Source: Oscillatoria sp. SIO1A7 (GTDB lineage Bacteria; Cyanobacteriota; Cyanobacteriia; Cyanobacteriales; Laspinemataceae). From it: a stretch of DNA of 64,000 nt. The notes below the pieces were generated by a model. It ran no database searches and was not told where the DNA came from. It saw only the letters and a list, made by a program, of their open reading frames with translations. A program made the translations under genes and the position numbers. Below, one piece after another: positions 52,956 to 61,573 of the stretch (position 1 is the stretch's first letter; every line of letters starts with the position of its first letter). Location of the stretch: assembly GCA_010672965.1 (NCBI GenBank), contig JAAHFN010000024.1:35422-99421 (forward strand), written 5' to 3'.

Positions 52956-53225
52956 ATGAAAATTACCGTTAAAGATTTAGAAGAGCTAATTAAAACAGCA
53001 ATAGAATCTGGTGCAGATACTTTAGAAGTGCAAGATTTACAAGAACACTTATACGAACTCAAATCTGGCCAGCTCTTAATGGATAGGCGTGACATTACTT
53101 TTCAGTCCGAAACAGTAGAGCCTGACGGCACAAAGGTTATTTGTTTTTCTACGACTCCCTTTTCACCAGAAGATGACGATGATTTTGAAGGCGTGACATT
53201 TAGAAAAATTAAAAGCAAAAATTAA
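52956..53225 (+). CDS. Small acidic hypothetical protein
   Basis: An 89-residue protein with AAGGAGG upstream. MKITVKDLEELIKTAIESGADTLEVQDLQEHLYELKSGQ is helical; the end (FSPEDDDDFEGVTFRKIKSKN) is acidic. No family recognised. It precedes the metallopeptidase-like gene by 95 bp, and both sit between two copies of the same repeat, so they may form one cassette (inference). Confidence 0.6.
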   Translation: MKITVKDLEELIKTAIESGADTLEVQDLQEHLYELKSGQLLMDRRDITFQSETVEPDGTKVICFSTTPFSPEDDDDFEGVTFRKIKSKN

Positions 53226-53320
53226 TCCACAAAGTGCCGTTCAAAATTTTAAAAGAGCTGTAGCAAATTTACATTACTATGTGCTTGCTGGGATATTTGT
53301 TTACACAATTCATGGAGTAA

Positions 53321-53917
53321 ATGTCATTGCAGATAGAAGATAACACTGGGAAGTTTACTCAAGCAGAGCTAGAAGAGTTAGTAAACTTTATTGGCAACGA
53401 TTTACTTTCTGACGAGTTCGATCTTGAGTGGCTCGGTGCAATTAAGATTCGCGATAGTGGTCCCAGTGGCTGGCGGGGTTATTGGAAATTTAAAGAACAT
53501 CTCGATCTCAACAATCAAATAGACGGGATTGTAGCAGTCATTGTTCTAAATTTTTATTATGTAAGACCAATTAAAGATACTCAAAAAAGACTCGATAGAC
53601 TGAAAGAGGTGTTAGCCCACGAGTATGGACATCACTGGACATTATCATATTTGAGAGTTTATCAATCTCTTGACGTTTGGAGGGAACGGATGCCGAATGA
53701 GTATTATAGACTTCGAGGATTAAACGATCGAGATTATGCTCGCGACTACTCCAAAGGGTGGGATCGTTGTGACAAAGAAATTATCGCTGAGGATTATCGA
53801 TCGCTATTTGCTCCAGCGCCTTACAACGAAGAGCATCAAATGGGAACAAGCTGTGGTGGAACTCTCGAACTACCTAGTCAAGAAGTAAAAAAATACATAG
53901 AAAATTTAAATAAATAA
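53321..53917 (+). CDS. HExxH metallopeptidase-like protein
   Basis: A 198-residue protein. The zinc motif HEYGHH is at residues 100-105 (VLAHEYGHHWTLSYL); a possible third ligand is Glu in CDKEIIAEDYRSLF. GGAG stands 5 bp before the ATG. The N-terminal third (MSLQIEDNTGKFTQAELEELV) looks like a small domain. It has no signal peptide or TM helix, so it acts in the cytoplasm. Substrate unknown; the small acidic protein upstream could be a partner or inhibitor (speculative). Confidence 0.7.
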   Translation: MSLQIEDNTGKFTQAELEELVNFIGNDLLSDEFDLEWLGAIKIRDSGPSGWRGYWKFKEHLDLNNQIDGIVAVIVLNFYYVRPIKDTQKRLDRLKEVLAHEYGHHWTLSYLRVYQSLDVWRERMPNEYYRLRGLNDRDYARDYSKGWDRCDKEIIAEDYRSLFAPAPYNEEHQMGTSCGGTLELPSQEVKKYIENLNK

Positions 53918-54310
53918 TTTTCAATAACGTAAAAAAATAATCTCATCGATCGGCTTTGAAAGCTCACCTATCCTCTAATAGGCGATCGCGGTTTTGATTT
54001 TTTGATTTATGCTCTAAGTCGCCCGAGGGCTGTCGAGGTTATAGCTTTGGGCGGCTTATTGGGATGAACGGGAGGAAAGCGATCGCTCTTTTCTTTTGGA
54101 TAAGCGATCGCTCTTTATTCCTTCGTAACAACCTGGGCGATCGCTCAGCTATTTCCTAAAAAGCGATCGCTCACCTATTTCCTAAAAAGCGATCGCCTTT
54201 CATTTTTTCGGGGCAACCCGGGCGATCGCCTTTCAGTCCTGCGGGACAAACTGAGCGATCGCCTTTAGCCTTTACTGTATAATGACAGCAGCAGAACTGC
54301 CAGGAAACCC
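53918..54310. repeat. Repeat copy 2 and a dense HIP1 (GCGATCGC) cluster
   Basis: 53980-54085 matches 52524-52640. From 54080 to 54270 there are seven GCGATCGC octamers in about 190 bp, some inside a CTATTTCCTAAAAAGCGATC repeat that recurs at about 54774-54800. The hicB promoter is expected at the right edge (TATAATGACA at 54279). Confidence 0.85.
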
Positions 54311-54520
54311 ATGCAATACAAGGTCAGGTTGAAAAAAACAGACGAGGGATACGCGGTCTGGTGCCCCTATCTACCGGGCTGTTGCTCCCAAGGGGACACA
54401 GAAGCCGAAGCTCTGGAAAACATCAAAGATGCAATTAAATCTTACCTAGATATAGTCGATCAATTAAATAAGGACGAGGAGTCTCGCTATGTAGAACTTG
54501 GAGAACCGATTTATGCCTAG
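54311..54520 (+). CDS. hicB: HicB-family antitoxin
   Basis: A 69-residue short HicB-type protein: MQYKVRLKKTDEGYAVWCPYLPGCCSQGDTEAEALENIKDAIKSYL, the degenerate RNase H-like fold that blocks HicA. No C-terminal DNA-binding domain is present. Its end overlaps the hicA start by 8 bp (ATGCCTAG), giving coupled translation. Confidence 0.9.
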   Translation: MQYKVRLKKTDEGYAVWCPYLPGCCSQGDTEAEALENIKDAIKSYLDIVDQLNKDEESRYVELGEPIYA

Positions 54521-54725
54521 CGTCCCAGGGGTAAACCATCTGCGGGCTGTAAATGCTTTTGAAAAAGCAGGATTTTCAATTCTCAGGCAGGGAAAGCATA
54601 TTACCATGAGCGATGGCGAACATATTATTACAATTCCCAGAGCCAATCCAATTAATGCCTATACAATGGCGACTATTATCAAAGGTTCTGGGCTAACTAT
54701 AGAAGAATTCCAAGAAATGCTATAA
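54513..54725 (+). CDS. hicA: HicA-family mRNA interferase toxin
   Basis: About 70 residues from the ATG at 54513 (MPSVPGVNHLRAVNAFEKAGFSILRQGKHITMSDGEHIITIP). The dsRBD-like fold and active-site His in QGKHITM match HicA, which cleaves mRNA unless bound by HicB. The order hicB-hicA is seen in many cyanobacteria. An earlier frame start at 54498 is unlikely given the overlap and family N-terminus. Confidence 0.9.
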   Translation: MPSVPGVNHLRAVNAFEKAGFSILRQGKHITMSDGEHIITIPRANPINAYTMATIIKGSGLTIEEFQEML

Positions 54726-54835
54726 GTCTAGCTTGGTAGCAAGAGCCTCTCGACTAAAAAGCGATCGCTAACCTATTTCCTAAAAAGCGATCGCTTTTTA
54801 GCCCTTCGGAACAACCAAATTACAAAATTACAAAA

Positions 54836-55309
54836 TTACAAAAGATCTAAAGACTGCAATATCTGCTCTCGGTTGGATTCAATAAGTTCTTTCTGCTCCG
54901 GCCAGAATAAGGGCGGCAGTTCGTCGAGGGGAAACCAGTGGAGTTGATAAGCAGTATAGGGATCTGTCGGATTGCCCTGAATTTGGGTGGTGGTAAAAAG
55001 GAAATAGTGGGTTTTTTTCCAGCAAGTTTTGGCAAAGTCGAGCCTTTCCCTATATCCCAGATCTGCTACCAGGGACAATTCGCTCAAGCCTGCTTCTTCT
55101 TCAATTTCTCGGCGTGCTGCTTCCTCAATAGTCTCGCCAGGATCTACATGACCTTTGGGCAGAATATGTTGTTTTTGCCTATTGGAGCTAACTAGGGCAA
55201 TATAGGCCCTTTTGTTTTCCTGGCGAACTACAATCCCTCCTGCAGATACGAACTCCGGCAGTCCGGGCAGACGGCGATACCAGCTTTCGTCAATTACAAT
55301 GTCTTTCAT
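54836..55309 (-). CDS. Nudix hydrolase
   Basis: A 157-residue pyrophosphohydrolase. The full Nudix box GHVDPGETIEEAARREIEEEAGL fits Gx5Ex7REUxEExGU, so Mg-dependent catalysis is expected. The N-terminal SAGGIVVRQEN and HILPKGHVDPGE context resembles the diadenosine polyphosphate/MutT-like group. Substrate cannot be read from sequence. Start ATG at 55309. Confidence 0.9.
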   Translation of the reverse strand: MKDIVIDESWYRRLPGLPEFVSAGGIVVRQENKRAYIALVSSNRQKQHILPKGHVDPGETIEEAARREIEEEAGLSELSLVADLGYRERLDFAKTCWKKTHYFLFTTTQIQGNPTDPYTAYQLHWFPLDELPPLFWPEQKELIESNREQILQSLDLL

Positions 55310-55386
55310 TTTTAGTCCCTTGAGTCGATGTCGATAAGATCTATTTTATAGATATATAGAGTAAAGACTATCCAAAAGTGCTAGTG

Positions 55387-55707
55387 ATGAACTCAAACGA
55401 AGAAAATCCCCTAAGACGCAAGCTAGAAGAAGATCTGCAAGGATCGGAGTGGTTGCAGAAGTTTAAGGCATTGAGCTTTGGCCTGAGCAAGCTAAAAGCA
55501 GAAATTCCTATAACTCAGCTCTGCCAAATGGAGTGGATGGCTGAGAGCGAAACCCTGGCTATTCGCTGTCCCAATCCCGAGGTTTGGCAGGGACTTTTGG
55601 CTCAAACTGAGAAGATGGCGAGGCTCAATATTATGGCTAAACGCTTTATTATTAAATGTAGCGATCGCCAGGATATTGTCGTTGAGGCTCTAGAGCCAGG
55701 GTGTTGA
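55387..55707 (+). CDS. Conserved small hypothetical protein; C-terminus inside repeat DNA
   Basis: About 106 residues from the ATG at 55387 (MNSNEENPLRRKLEEDLQG); a GTG three codons upstream is possible. The middle reads KAEIPITQLCQMEWMAESETLAIRCPNPEVWQGLLAQ, which I take as a conserved cyanobacterial fold of unknown role. The last two codons and the stop (TGA at 55705-55707) lie in a 37-bp repeat shared with 39614-39650, so the native C-terminus may have been trimmed. Confidence 0.6.
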   Translation: MNSNEENPLRRKLEEDLQGSEWLQKFKALSFGLSKLKAEIPITQLCQMEWMAESETLAIRCPNPEVWQGLLAQTEKMARLNIMAKRFIIKCSDRQDIVVEALEPGC

Positions 55708-55922
55708 CTCGCTTGGCTTTTTCACTCCAGTTGGTGACGGGCGGTATCGTTCCCGCTCTTAACTCGAAACCTCGGTTTCTGTAAGACCTTCCGCCTCCTT
55801 CGGGCGATTCTCCTTACGGAAACGCTAAGCGCTTGCGCGCAGGCTACGCCAACGCGAACGGGGAAAGTAGTATTAAGTTTCCCATGAAGTTTCCCTACAC
55901 CCTACACCCTACACCCCACACC
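55698..55922. repeat. 37-bp repeat and intergenic repeats
   Basis: AGGGTGTTGACTCGCTTGGC onward (55698-55734) matches 39614-39650 with one difference. TACACCC heptamers (about 55893-55925) follow. The GNAT gene stops at their edge. Confidence 0.8.
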
Positions 55923-56450
55923 CTACTCTAGGGCTCCGGTAGCAGGCCGAGCGATCGCATAGAGAAATGTCCTTATATTTCGGTTCCGTTCGTTTTCAAA
56001 TTCTCTAATAAATTGCATACCTATTTTTTCGGCAACTCGTCTGGAGCCATGATGGTTCCAGGGCATATTGGCATGGAGCTTTGCCAATCCCAGAGTTGTG
56101 AAAGCATAGTCTTTAATGGCGCTAACTGCTTCGGTTGCATAACCGCGCCGCCAGTAGGGATGGTGGATGATATAGCCCAAGTCGTTTACTTCTTCTCCGG
56201 CAACGATCGCTCTGATAATTCCCGCATCGCCGACTAACTCTCCTGTTTTTTGAAGAGCTACTGCATAGCGACCAAAGCCATAGCGATCGTAGCTTTCCAG
56301 GCTCCGCTCTAGCCAATTTTCTACCATTTGCCGCGTTAATGCTACCGGCCAAAAGCTCATAGTTATCGGATCCGAGAGTATAGGCCATAGTTTCTCTGCA
56401 TCGCCAGGTTCGTATCGCCTAATAGCGATATTTTCCGTAAAAATCGGCAT
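55923..56450 (-). CDS. GNAT-family N-acetyltransferase (RimJ/RimL-like)
   Basis: About 175 residues from the ATG at 56450 (MPIFTENIAIRRYEPGDAEKLW). Acetyl-CoA-dependent transferase; the fold is marked by NDLGYIIHHPYWRRGYATEAVSAIKDYAF (acetyl-CoA loop RRGYA) and LAKLHANMPWNHHGSRRVAEKIGMQFI. RimJ/L-type members modify protein N-termini or small molecules; the substrate is unknown here. Confidence 0.88.
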   Translation of the reverse strand: MPIFTENIAIRRYEPGDAEKLWPILSDPITMSFWPVALTRQMVENWLERSLESYDRYGFGRYAVALQKTGELVGDAGIIRAIVAGEEVNDLGYIIHHPYWRRGYATEAVSAIKDYAFTTLGLAKLHANMPWNHHGSRRVAEKIGMQFIREFENERNRNIRTFLYAIARPATGALE

Positions 56451-56488
56451 CGTAATTTCAGGCAATTTCAACAAATAAATTATCTAAT

Positions 56489-56627
56489 TCGTAGGACGGG
56501 CGTCCCGCCTGTCTTTATGGCTGGACATGGCTGGACAGGCGGGACGCCCGTCCTACGGGGAAGCGAGGTTAATTCAAAATTCAAACTCAAAACTCAAAAC
56601 TTAAAACTCAAAACTCAAAACTCAAAA
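56489..56627. repeat. Palindromic GGACGGGCGTCC repeat and CTCAAAA heptamer array
   Basis: CGTAGGACGGGCGTCCCGCC and its inverse flank a short spacer (56489-56560). About six CTCAAAA heptamers follow (56583-56627), up to the Uma2 stop codon. Confidence 0.9.
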
Positions 56628-57335
56628 CTATTCCGGCTCAAGCCCAGCCGCCCGTAACTTTTCTGCCAATCGTTCGGCGCGCTTTCTCTCCCGTGCCACT
56701 AGCTCTACTCCCCAAAGTAACATCTGCCCGCTTTCGTCCCACCATCGCAACCAGTATCCCGTCCGATTTTGCTTGGTTCCCTGCCACAAGCCTAGAAACA
56801 AGCCAACTCCAGGAATCCAGTAGCGATTGTTAGTGGTCGTTGCTTGCAGTCGATAGCGTCCGAATTCGTCAATCTGATAAACTTCTAAGACGCCACTAAT
56901 GGGGTCAAAAATAACATAGCTATTTATATGTAAAATTTGCTCGTAAAAGAACCATTTGCCTGGTGGATAGCTGGGCTTAATCGAATACTGTTCTCCTCGG
57001 GTATTGCAGAGAAATTCCATAACTACTGCGGGAAGTTCTCCTTCTGCATAGGGGGTATAACTGCGGCGGACTTCTTGGGGAGCAATGGGCAAAACTGAGG
57101 GAACGTATAGCCAATCGGGAGCTTTGATAACAGTCTGGCCATTTATTGTCGCAGCAAGCCCTAACTTAAAGGCTGCTAGCTCGCTGCCCTGTAGCATGTC
57201 GGCCAGTTCCAGAATTTCGCTTAAAGCTCCTGCCAACAACGACCGATCTAAGTCTTCTCCTTCTTCCTCTTCCATCGGAAAATCATCTGGTAACTTGTCC
57301 CATTCGATTTTATAATCGGCTGTGCTGTCTGACAT
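56628..57335 (-). CDS. Uma2/DUF820-family putative endonuclease
   Basis: A 235-residue protein of the large cyanobacterial Uma2 (DUF820) family with a PD-(D/E)xK-like fold. Seen: IKAPDWLYVPSVLP (Asp of the core), PAVVMEFLCNTRGEQYS (Glu) and KWFFYEQILHINSYVIFDP, with the usual helical C-terminus ERKRAERLAEKLRAAGLEPE. Family members occur in many copies per genome and their targets are unknown. Confidence 0.85.
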   Translation of the reverse strand: MSDSTADYKIEWDKLPDDFPMEEEEGEDLDRSLLAGALSEILELADMLQGSELAAFKLGLAATINGQTVIKAPDWLYVPSVLPIAPQEVRRSYTPYAEGELPAVVMEFLCNTRGEQYSIKPSYPPGKWFFYEQILHINSYVIFDPISGVLEVYQIDEFGRYRLQATTTNNRYWIPGVGLFLGLWQGTKQNRTGYWLRWWDESGQMLLWGVELVARERKRAERLAEKLRAAGLEPE

Positions 57336-57824
57336 GGCTGGTTGTTTCGACTCTACATCACCTATAGCATGTTAGATTTTGGGTTTTGGATTTTGGATTT
57401 TGAATGCAAGCTCCGATATTCCTGCGCTTAAAGGCCGACCCTCTGGCGATCGCTTCCCTGACCTGGCAGTGTGGGGGGCGATCGCTTTCCTGACCTGGCA
57501 GTGTGAGGGGCGATCGCGGGGGCAACCACGTTCGCAGGGGTAGGTTTTTTACATTTGATGTTATTGATAGGGCCATCAGGTGTTGAGCGAAGGTGTAAGG
57601 GCGACAGTATTCCCGAGACAGCCTTTGCCAAGGCGCAAAAATTAATGTATTGGAATGCGCGGGTCCTCTTATGCTTTAAGGAGCCAACGACAGGCGTAGT
57701 AAGGGAGATTGCAAAACACCGAACCAGAATTTAAAATAATTTATACAATTGTCAAACTATAGCAATCTAAAATTAGTATACTGGTCAATAAAATTCACTT
57801 TATTAGGTATAATATCTCCAATTA
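57336..57824. repeat. Intergenic repeats
   Basis: CCCTGACCTGGCAGTGTGRGGGGCGATCGC direct repeats (two copies, about 57448-57520), then a GGGCGACAGTATTCCCGAGACAGCC...TGTATTGGAATGC element (about 57597-57668). AT-rich beyond 57720. No gene seen. Confidence 0.75.
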
Positions 57825-59372
57825 TCAGCGTCTTTGATATATCTGCCGCCCCTGAATCTCTTTTACCAATCTGTAGTCGTTTCGCAGTGTCTCTTCAAAT
57901 AAAGCCTTAGCAATATTCTTGTTTTCTAAATACCAAATATTTTCGAGCGTTACAATAAACTCTGGCTTTTGCGCCAGCAGTCTTGCTAGTTCTATTTCGG
58001 TTGTTGTCCCAGGAGCTATCGTAACCTCAAGTACATAATTCCTACTAATATTAGAGGGATGAATTAAATTGGTTAATGGCTTTTGCTCGACTAACCAATA
58101 AACAATATGATCGATCGCCATATAGACTGGTTTGCGATCGCGATTAGCTTGCTTGAGATAATCTGCGATCTCATAAGCAGGGCCATGCCTAAGAGGATTT
58201 CCTGCCATTGCCCGTAGTTGGAACTGCCGATATTCCGGTAAAATAGGTTGTATTGCGATCGCTATAGATAGAAAAAGAGCGATCGCAATTTGCCAATTAC
58301 GGGCTTTTTCAAAAACTAAAGTGAAGCCAGCCGCTGCAAATAATGCTGCAAAGGGAACGAGCTGAATCAAGTAATGAGGGAAAGCGGCTCCCCCTCTAAC
58401 TATCGATAATCCAGTGCTAGCAAAAAAGACAACTAAGGCTATCGTGTCTCTCCGCTGCCAGACAGAGATTTTTTTTCTGCTTCTAACAGCAACTATTCCC
58501 AAACCTAATAATCCACCTAACCATACCAGCAAACTAATAAAAGCAATACCAAACGGTTTTGCTAGCATGAGGCCATTACCTTTTTCAAATATAGTAAACA
58601 ATATGGTGTCAAAATGAAACTGCATTGCTCTTAGCCAAGAAAGCTGAGAATTAGCATAGTTTAAGGAGAGAACCACCACATTTTGCCACCAAATTGAGAA
58701 CTGCCCCGTTAGCAGATAGGGCAGGAATGTTAGAGAAACAACAACTAAGCTACCTGTTGCATAGGCTAGTCCTCTTAAGGCCACTTTTTTTACAAACCAT
58801 GAAAAAGATTGACCTTGAAAAGGTATATTTAATGTAGTAACAAAACCTACAATTAAGACAACATAAGCTAAGTTAAGACGAATCATACTGGCTACAGTTA
58901 TCAAAAATCCCACCCAAAACAGACGACCTGGTGTTAATTTTGACTTGGCGATAAGCACTATTGCTCCCATCATAGGAACTAAAGCAAGATGCTCGCTCAT
59001 AGTAGCCTGACCGCTTAATATAAAAGAAATGATAAAAACGAACCAAGTCCCTGCTAATAATCCTGTTTTATAATTCCAAATTTTTTGGCCGACTATATAA
59101 GTAAACCAGGCCACCAAAGCTACGCAAATTGCTCCTGCTAAGCGTACCGCAACAATACTTTTACCCAGAGCAAAAATAAATAAAGCAAAAACAACTGATA
59201 GTAGTGGTGGTTTAACGTCCAATAAGTCGGTATAAGGAAGATAGCCATCTAAAACTGACTGACCGAGCAAGATGAAGGTACTTTCGTCCCAGTCGATGAC
59301 ATCTTTAAAGAAAAATGGAAAACGCATCAATAAACTTAGGACGAAAAAGTAAAAAAAAATTAAATATTTCAT
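57825..59372 (-). CDS. Glycosyltransferase family 39-like membrane protein (ArnT/PMT type)
   Basis: A 515-residue polytopic GT-C enzyme, about ten TM helices. The first loop carries DWDE (27-30), the acidic motif that binds the lipid-linked sugar donor, and VKPPLLSVVFALFIFALG follows. A C-terminal soluble domain (about 410-515) includes YQIADYLKQANRDRKPVY-like text. It transfers a sugar from polyprenyl phosphate to lipid or protein. I chose the ATG at 59372; the ATG at 59381 lies in the end of a MITE-like element that forms the upstream sequence. Confidence 0.82.
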   Translation of the reverse strand: MKYLIFFYFFVLSLLMRFPFFFKDVIDWDESTFILLGQSVLDGYLPYTDLLDVKPPLLSVVFALFIFALGKSIVAVRLAGAICVALVAWFTYIVGQKIWNYKTGLLAGTWFVFIISFILSGQATMSEHLALVPMMGAIVLIAKSKLTPGRLFWVGFLITVASMIRLNLAYVVLIVGFVTTLNIPFQGQSFSWFVKKVALRGLAYATGSLVVVSLTFLPYLLTGQFSIWWQNVVVLSLNYANSQLSWLRAMQFHFDTILFTIFEKGNGLMLAKPFGIAFISLLVWLGGLLGLGIVAVRSRKKISVWQRRDTIALVVFFASTGLSIVRGGAAFPHYLIQLVPFAALFAAAGFTLVFEKARNWQIAIALFLSIAIAIQPILPEYRQFQLRAMAGNPLRHGPAYEIADYLKQANRDRKPVYMAIDHIVYWLVEQKPLTNLIHPSNISRNYVLEVTIAPGTTTEIELARLLAQKPEFIVTLENIWYLENKNIAKALFEETLRNDYRLVKEIQGRQIYQRR

Positions 59373-59858
59373 TAATAGCATTTCTCAGGTTGACGTGAGG
59401 TTGTCCCGGGCGAAGCATCCCTATACAGAGATTTTCGTTTGAGAGCCGAGATTATTGTGGGGATGCTGTCGCCCCTACATTTCTAAATTACATTTATTTG
59501 AGAACTGCTATAATACTGGGGCTTGGCGGAATCAGCTATATGCAGCCAGTCTAATTGATTATTATAATGTTGGGAGCCAGAAAACCGGTTTTTAAACAAT
59601 CCCCTCGCCAAAATCAAAAATGTCTCGAACTCCTAGGGAGTGGTCCTGGGATGAAACAGAACAAATACTTGTTTGTTTCCCAATGCTGGATCCCTCCAAC
59701 CCCCCTTAAAAAGGGGGGCTTAAGATGCGGTAGATTATTGCCCCCCTTTTTAAGGGGGGTTGGGGGTATCGTTCCCTGCGGAAAAATGGCGAAAGTATTG
59801 TTTAAAAAAACGGGTTTCTTAAGCTCTTTAAGCTAAAATATACTTTCTCAAATCCAAA
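59373..59858. mobile_element. MITE-like element and palindromic repeat upstream of purN
   Basis: About 59376-59512 is a TAGCATTTCTCA...TGAGAACTGCTATA element with a GGGCGAAGCATCCC...GGGATGCTGTCGCCC core. 59697-59767 is a long inverted repeat (CAACCCCCCTTAAAAAGGGG and its complement). No gene in this stretch. Confidence 0.8.
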
Positions 59859-60533
59859 ATGGTATTAGACGATTCTACACCTAGCTTTATTGCTCCGATT
59901 CTGCCGCCGAATTTTATGGCAGAGTATCCCCAATCTCCGGTGAAACTGGGGATTATGGCGTCTGGGAGCGGTACGAACTTTGAAGCCATAGCAGAAGCGA
60001 TCGCCTCCTCCTACCTCAAGGCCCAAGTCCAAGTAGTAATTTACAACAATCCCGGTGCCAAGGTCGCCGAACGAGCCTCTCGCTGGAATGTCCCTGCTAT
60101 ATTACTCAACCACAGAGATTACAAAAAGCGTCGGCGAGATTTTGACGCCAAAATTGTCGAAACTTTGCGCAACTACGACGTAGAGTTAGTAGTGATGGCG
60201 GGCTGGATGCGCATAGTAACTCCAGTTCTGATTGATGCTTTTCGCGATCGCATTCTCAACATTCACCCCAGCTTATTGCCCAGTTTTCGCGGCGGTCGCG
60301 CAGTAGAAGATGCCCTCGAAGCAGGGGTAAAAATTACCGGCTGCACCGTCCATATCGTCTGTCCAGAAGTAGATAGCGGTCCGATTTTGATACAAGCAGC
60401 GGTGCCTATTATGCCAGAAGATACTACCGAAACCCTTCACGATCGCATTCAAATTCAGGAGCATAAAATTTTTCCAGTTAGCATAGCGATCGCAGCGGCG
60501 CGACTTGCCGGCTGGAATCCTGCTAAAACTTAA
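59859..60533 (+). CDS. purN: Phosphoribosylglycinamide formyltransferase
   Basis: A 224-residue enzyme that transfers formyl from 10-formyl-THF to GAR in purine synthesis. Hallmarks: LGIMASGSGTNFEAI (phosphate loop), VVMAGWMRIVTP, NIHPSLLPSFRG with catalytic Asn-His, and GCTVHIVCPEVDSGPIL with the catalytic Asp. The N-terminal 25-residue extension is usual for cyanobacterial PurN. It stands alone, not in a pur operon. Confidence 0.95.
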   Translation: MVLDDSTPSFIAPILPPNFMAEYPQSPVKLGIMASGSGTNFEAIAEAIASSYLKAQVQVVIYNNPGAKVAERASRWNVPAILLNHRDYKKRRRDFDAKIVETLRNYDVELVVMAGWMRIVTPVLIDAFRDRILNIHPSLLPSFRGGRAVEDALEAGVKITGCTVHIVCPEVDSGPILIQAAVPIMPEDTTETLHDRIQIQEHKIFPVSIAIAAARLAGWNPAKT

Positions 60534-60593
60534 CTAATGGGATTTGCGATCGATCTTAAAGATAAGCCTTATCTTAGGCGACGCTCGCTCCAG

Positions 60594-60676
60594 ATTCCCC
60601 TCCTGGGAGGGGCTAGGGGTGGGTAAGCGGCTTGAAATGCAAAAACCCACCCCTAACCCCTCCCAGGAGGGGAACT
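60594..60676. repeat. Inverted repeat (CCCCTCCTGGGAGGGG.../...CCCCTCCCAGGAGGGG)
   Basis: Two arms of about 28 bp (60594-60624 and 60649-60676) flank a 20-bp spacer between purN and the CPBP protease gene. It would form a strong hairpin on either transcript and might act as a terminator without a U-tract. Confidence 0.8.
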
Positions 60677-60761
60677 ATTAATTACCGAGCTTTGATTTAG
60701 GTATTTCACAGGAGTCACCTAATTTTTCTCCTTGCCGCCATCTCGGCCCTGGGGAATCCGG

Positions 60762-61364
60762 TCAAAAAGGCTTATTGTTCTGGCCAATTGCTCCCAATTT
60801 CCAAACCGAGCTAGACAGTAAATTAGTAACAATATGAGCGACAATCGGCACTAGCAAATTGCCGGTCATCACGGCGCTAGCCCCCAGCACCCCTCCCACC
60901 AGCATTGCCCAAATCATATAGGGCCATTGTTGGATGCCGCCTAGGTGCAATATGCCAAAACAAAAGCTCGTAATCGCTATCCCAACTGCATCTAAGCCGA
61001 AACTCGGCAGCATCACGCCGCGAAATAATAATTCTTCGCTCAAGCCGGGGAGCAATCCCAGCCAAATCAAGTCCGGCCAGACTAGCGGTTTGAGAACCAA
61101 TTCCAGATAAACATCGGCGCTCTGCCGGTATGCCGGCCACAAGAGATAAACGATAGAACTAGAAAGGCTAATAGCCAGACCCAATCCCGCCCCCAGAGGT
61201 AAAGCCAAGAGTTGCAATTTTATCGGTAACTGGGAAGTGGAAGTAAAATACAGCCATAGCTTGGCAAGGACTAGCAAGATAAGCGCCGTCACCCCCATTG
61301 CCACCAATACCTGGGTGCGGGTTAAGGGTTCCAGTTCTGGATTGTTAGGGCTCTGTTCTGACAC
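60762..61364 (-). CDS. CPBP-family intramembrane metalloprotease
   Basis: A 200-residue membrane protein of the CAAX protease/bacteriocin-processing (Abi) family, about six TM helices. Motif 1 EELLFRG (110-116, glutamate pair and Arg), His140 in FGILHLGG, and His177/Asn181 in AHIVTN. It would cleave membrane substrates or act in bacteriocin self-protection; no bacteriocin gene is nearby. Cyanobacteria carry many paralogues. Confidence 0.88.
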   Translation of the reverse strand: MSEQSPNNPELEPLTRTQVLVAMGVTALILLVLAKLWLYFTSTSQLPIKLQLLALPLGAGLGLAISLSSSIVYLLWPAYRQSADVYLELVLKPLVWPDLIWLGLLPGLSEELLFRGVMLPSFGLDAVGIAITSFCFGILHLGGIQQWPYMIWAMLVGGVLGASAVMTGNLLVPIVAHIVTNLLSSSVWKLGAIGQNNKPF

Positions 61365-61379
61365 AAATTCTACCTTTGG

Positions 61380-61573
61380 TAATTAAGGGTGTGGGGTGTG
61401 GGGTGTGGGGTGTGGGTGTGGGTGTGGGCATTGGGTATTGGGCATTGGGCATTGGGCATTGGGCATGGGAAGTGCGGGAAGGAGTGAACAAAATTCTCCC
61501 ACACTTCCCACCCCAAACCCCACACCCCAAACCCTACACCCTAAACCCTACCCTAAACCCTACACCCTAAACC
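61380..61573. repeat. Mixed heptamer arrays (GGGTGTG, GGGCATT, CCCTAAA/CCCTACA)
   Basis: GGGTGTG (about 61388-61427), GGGCATT (about 61428-61466) and CCCTAMA/CCCTACA (about 61520-61581) arrays fill the gap. The last one runs into the DUF3326 stop codon. Confidence 0.9.

Noticed and set aside
61520..61573. Telomere-like CCCTAAA array
   Set aside because: Resembles plant telomere repeats by chance; it is a variant of the local CCCTACA heptamers in a bacterial chromosome.
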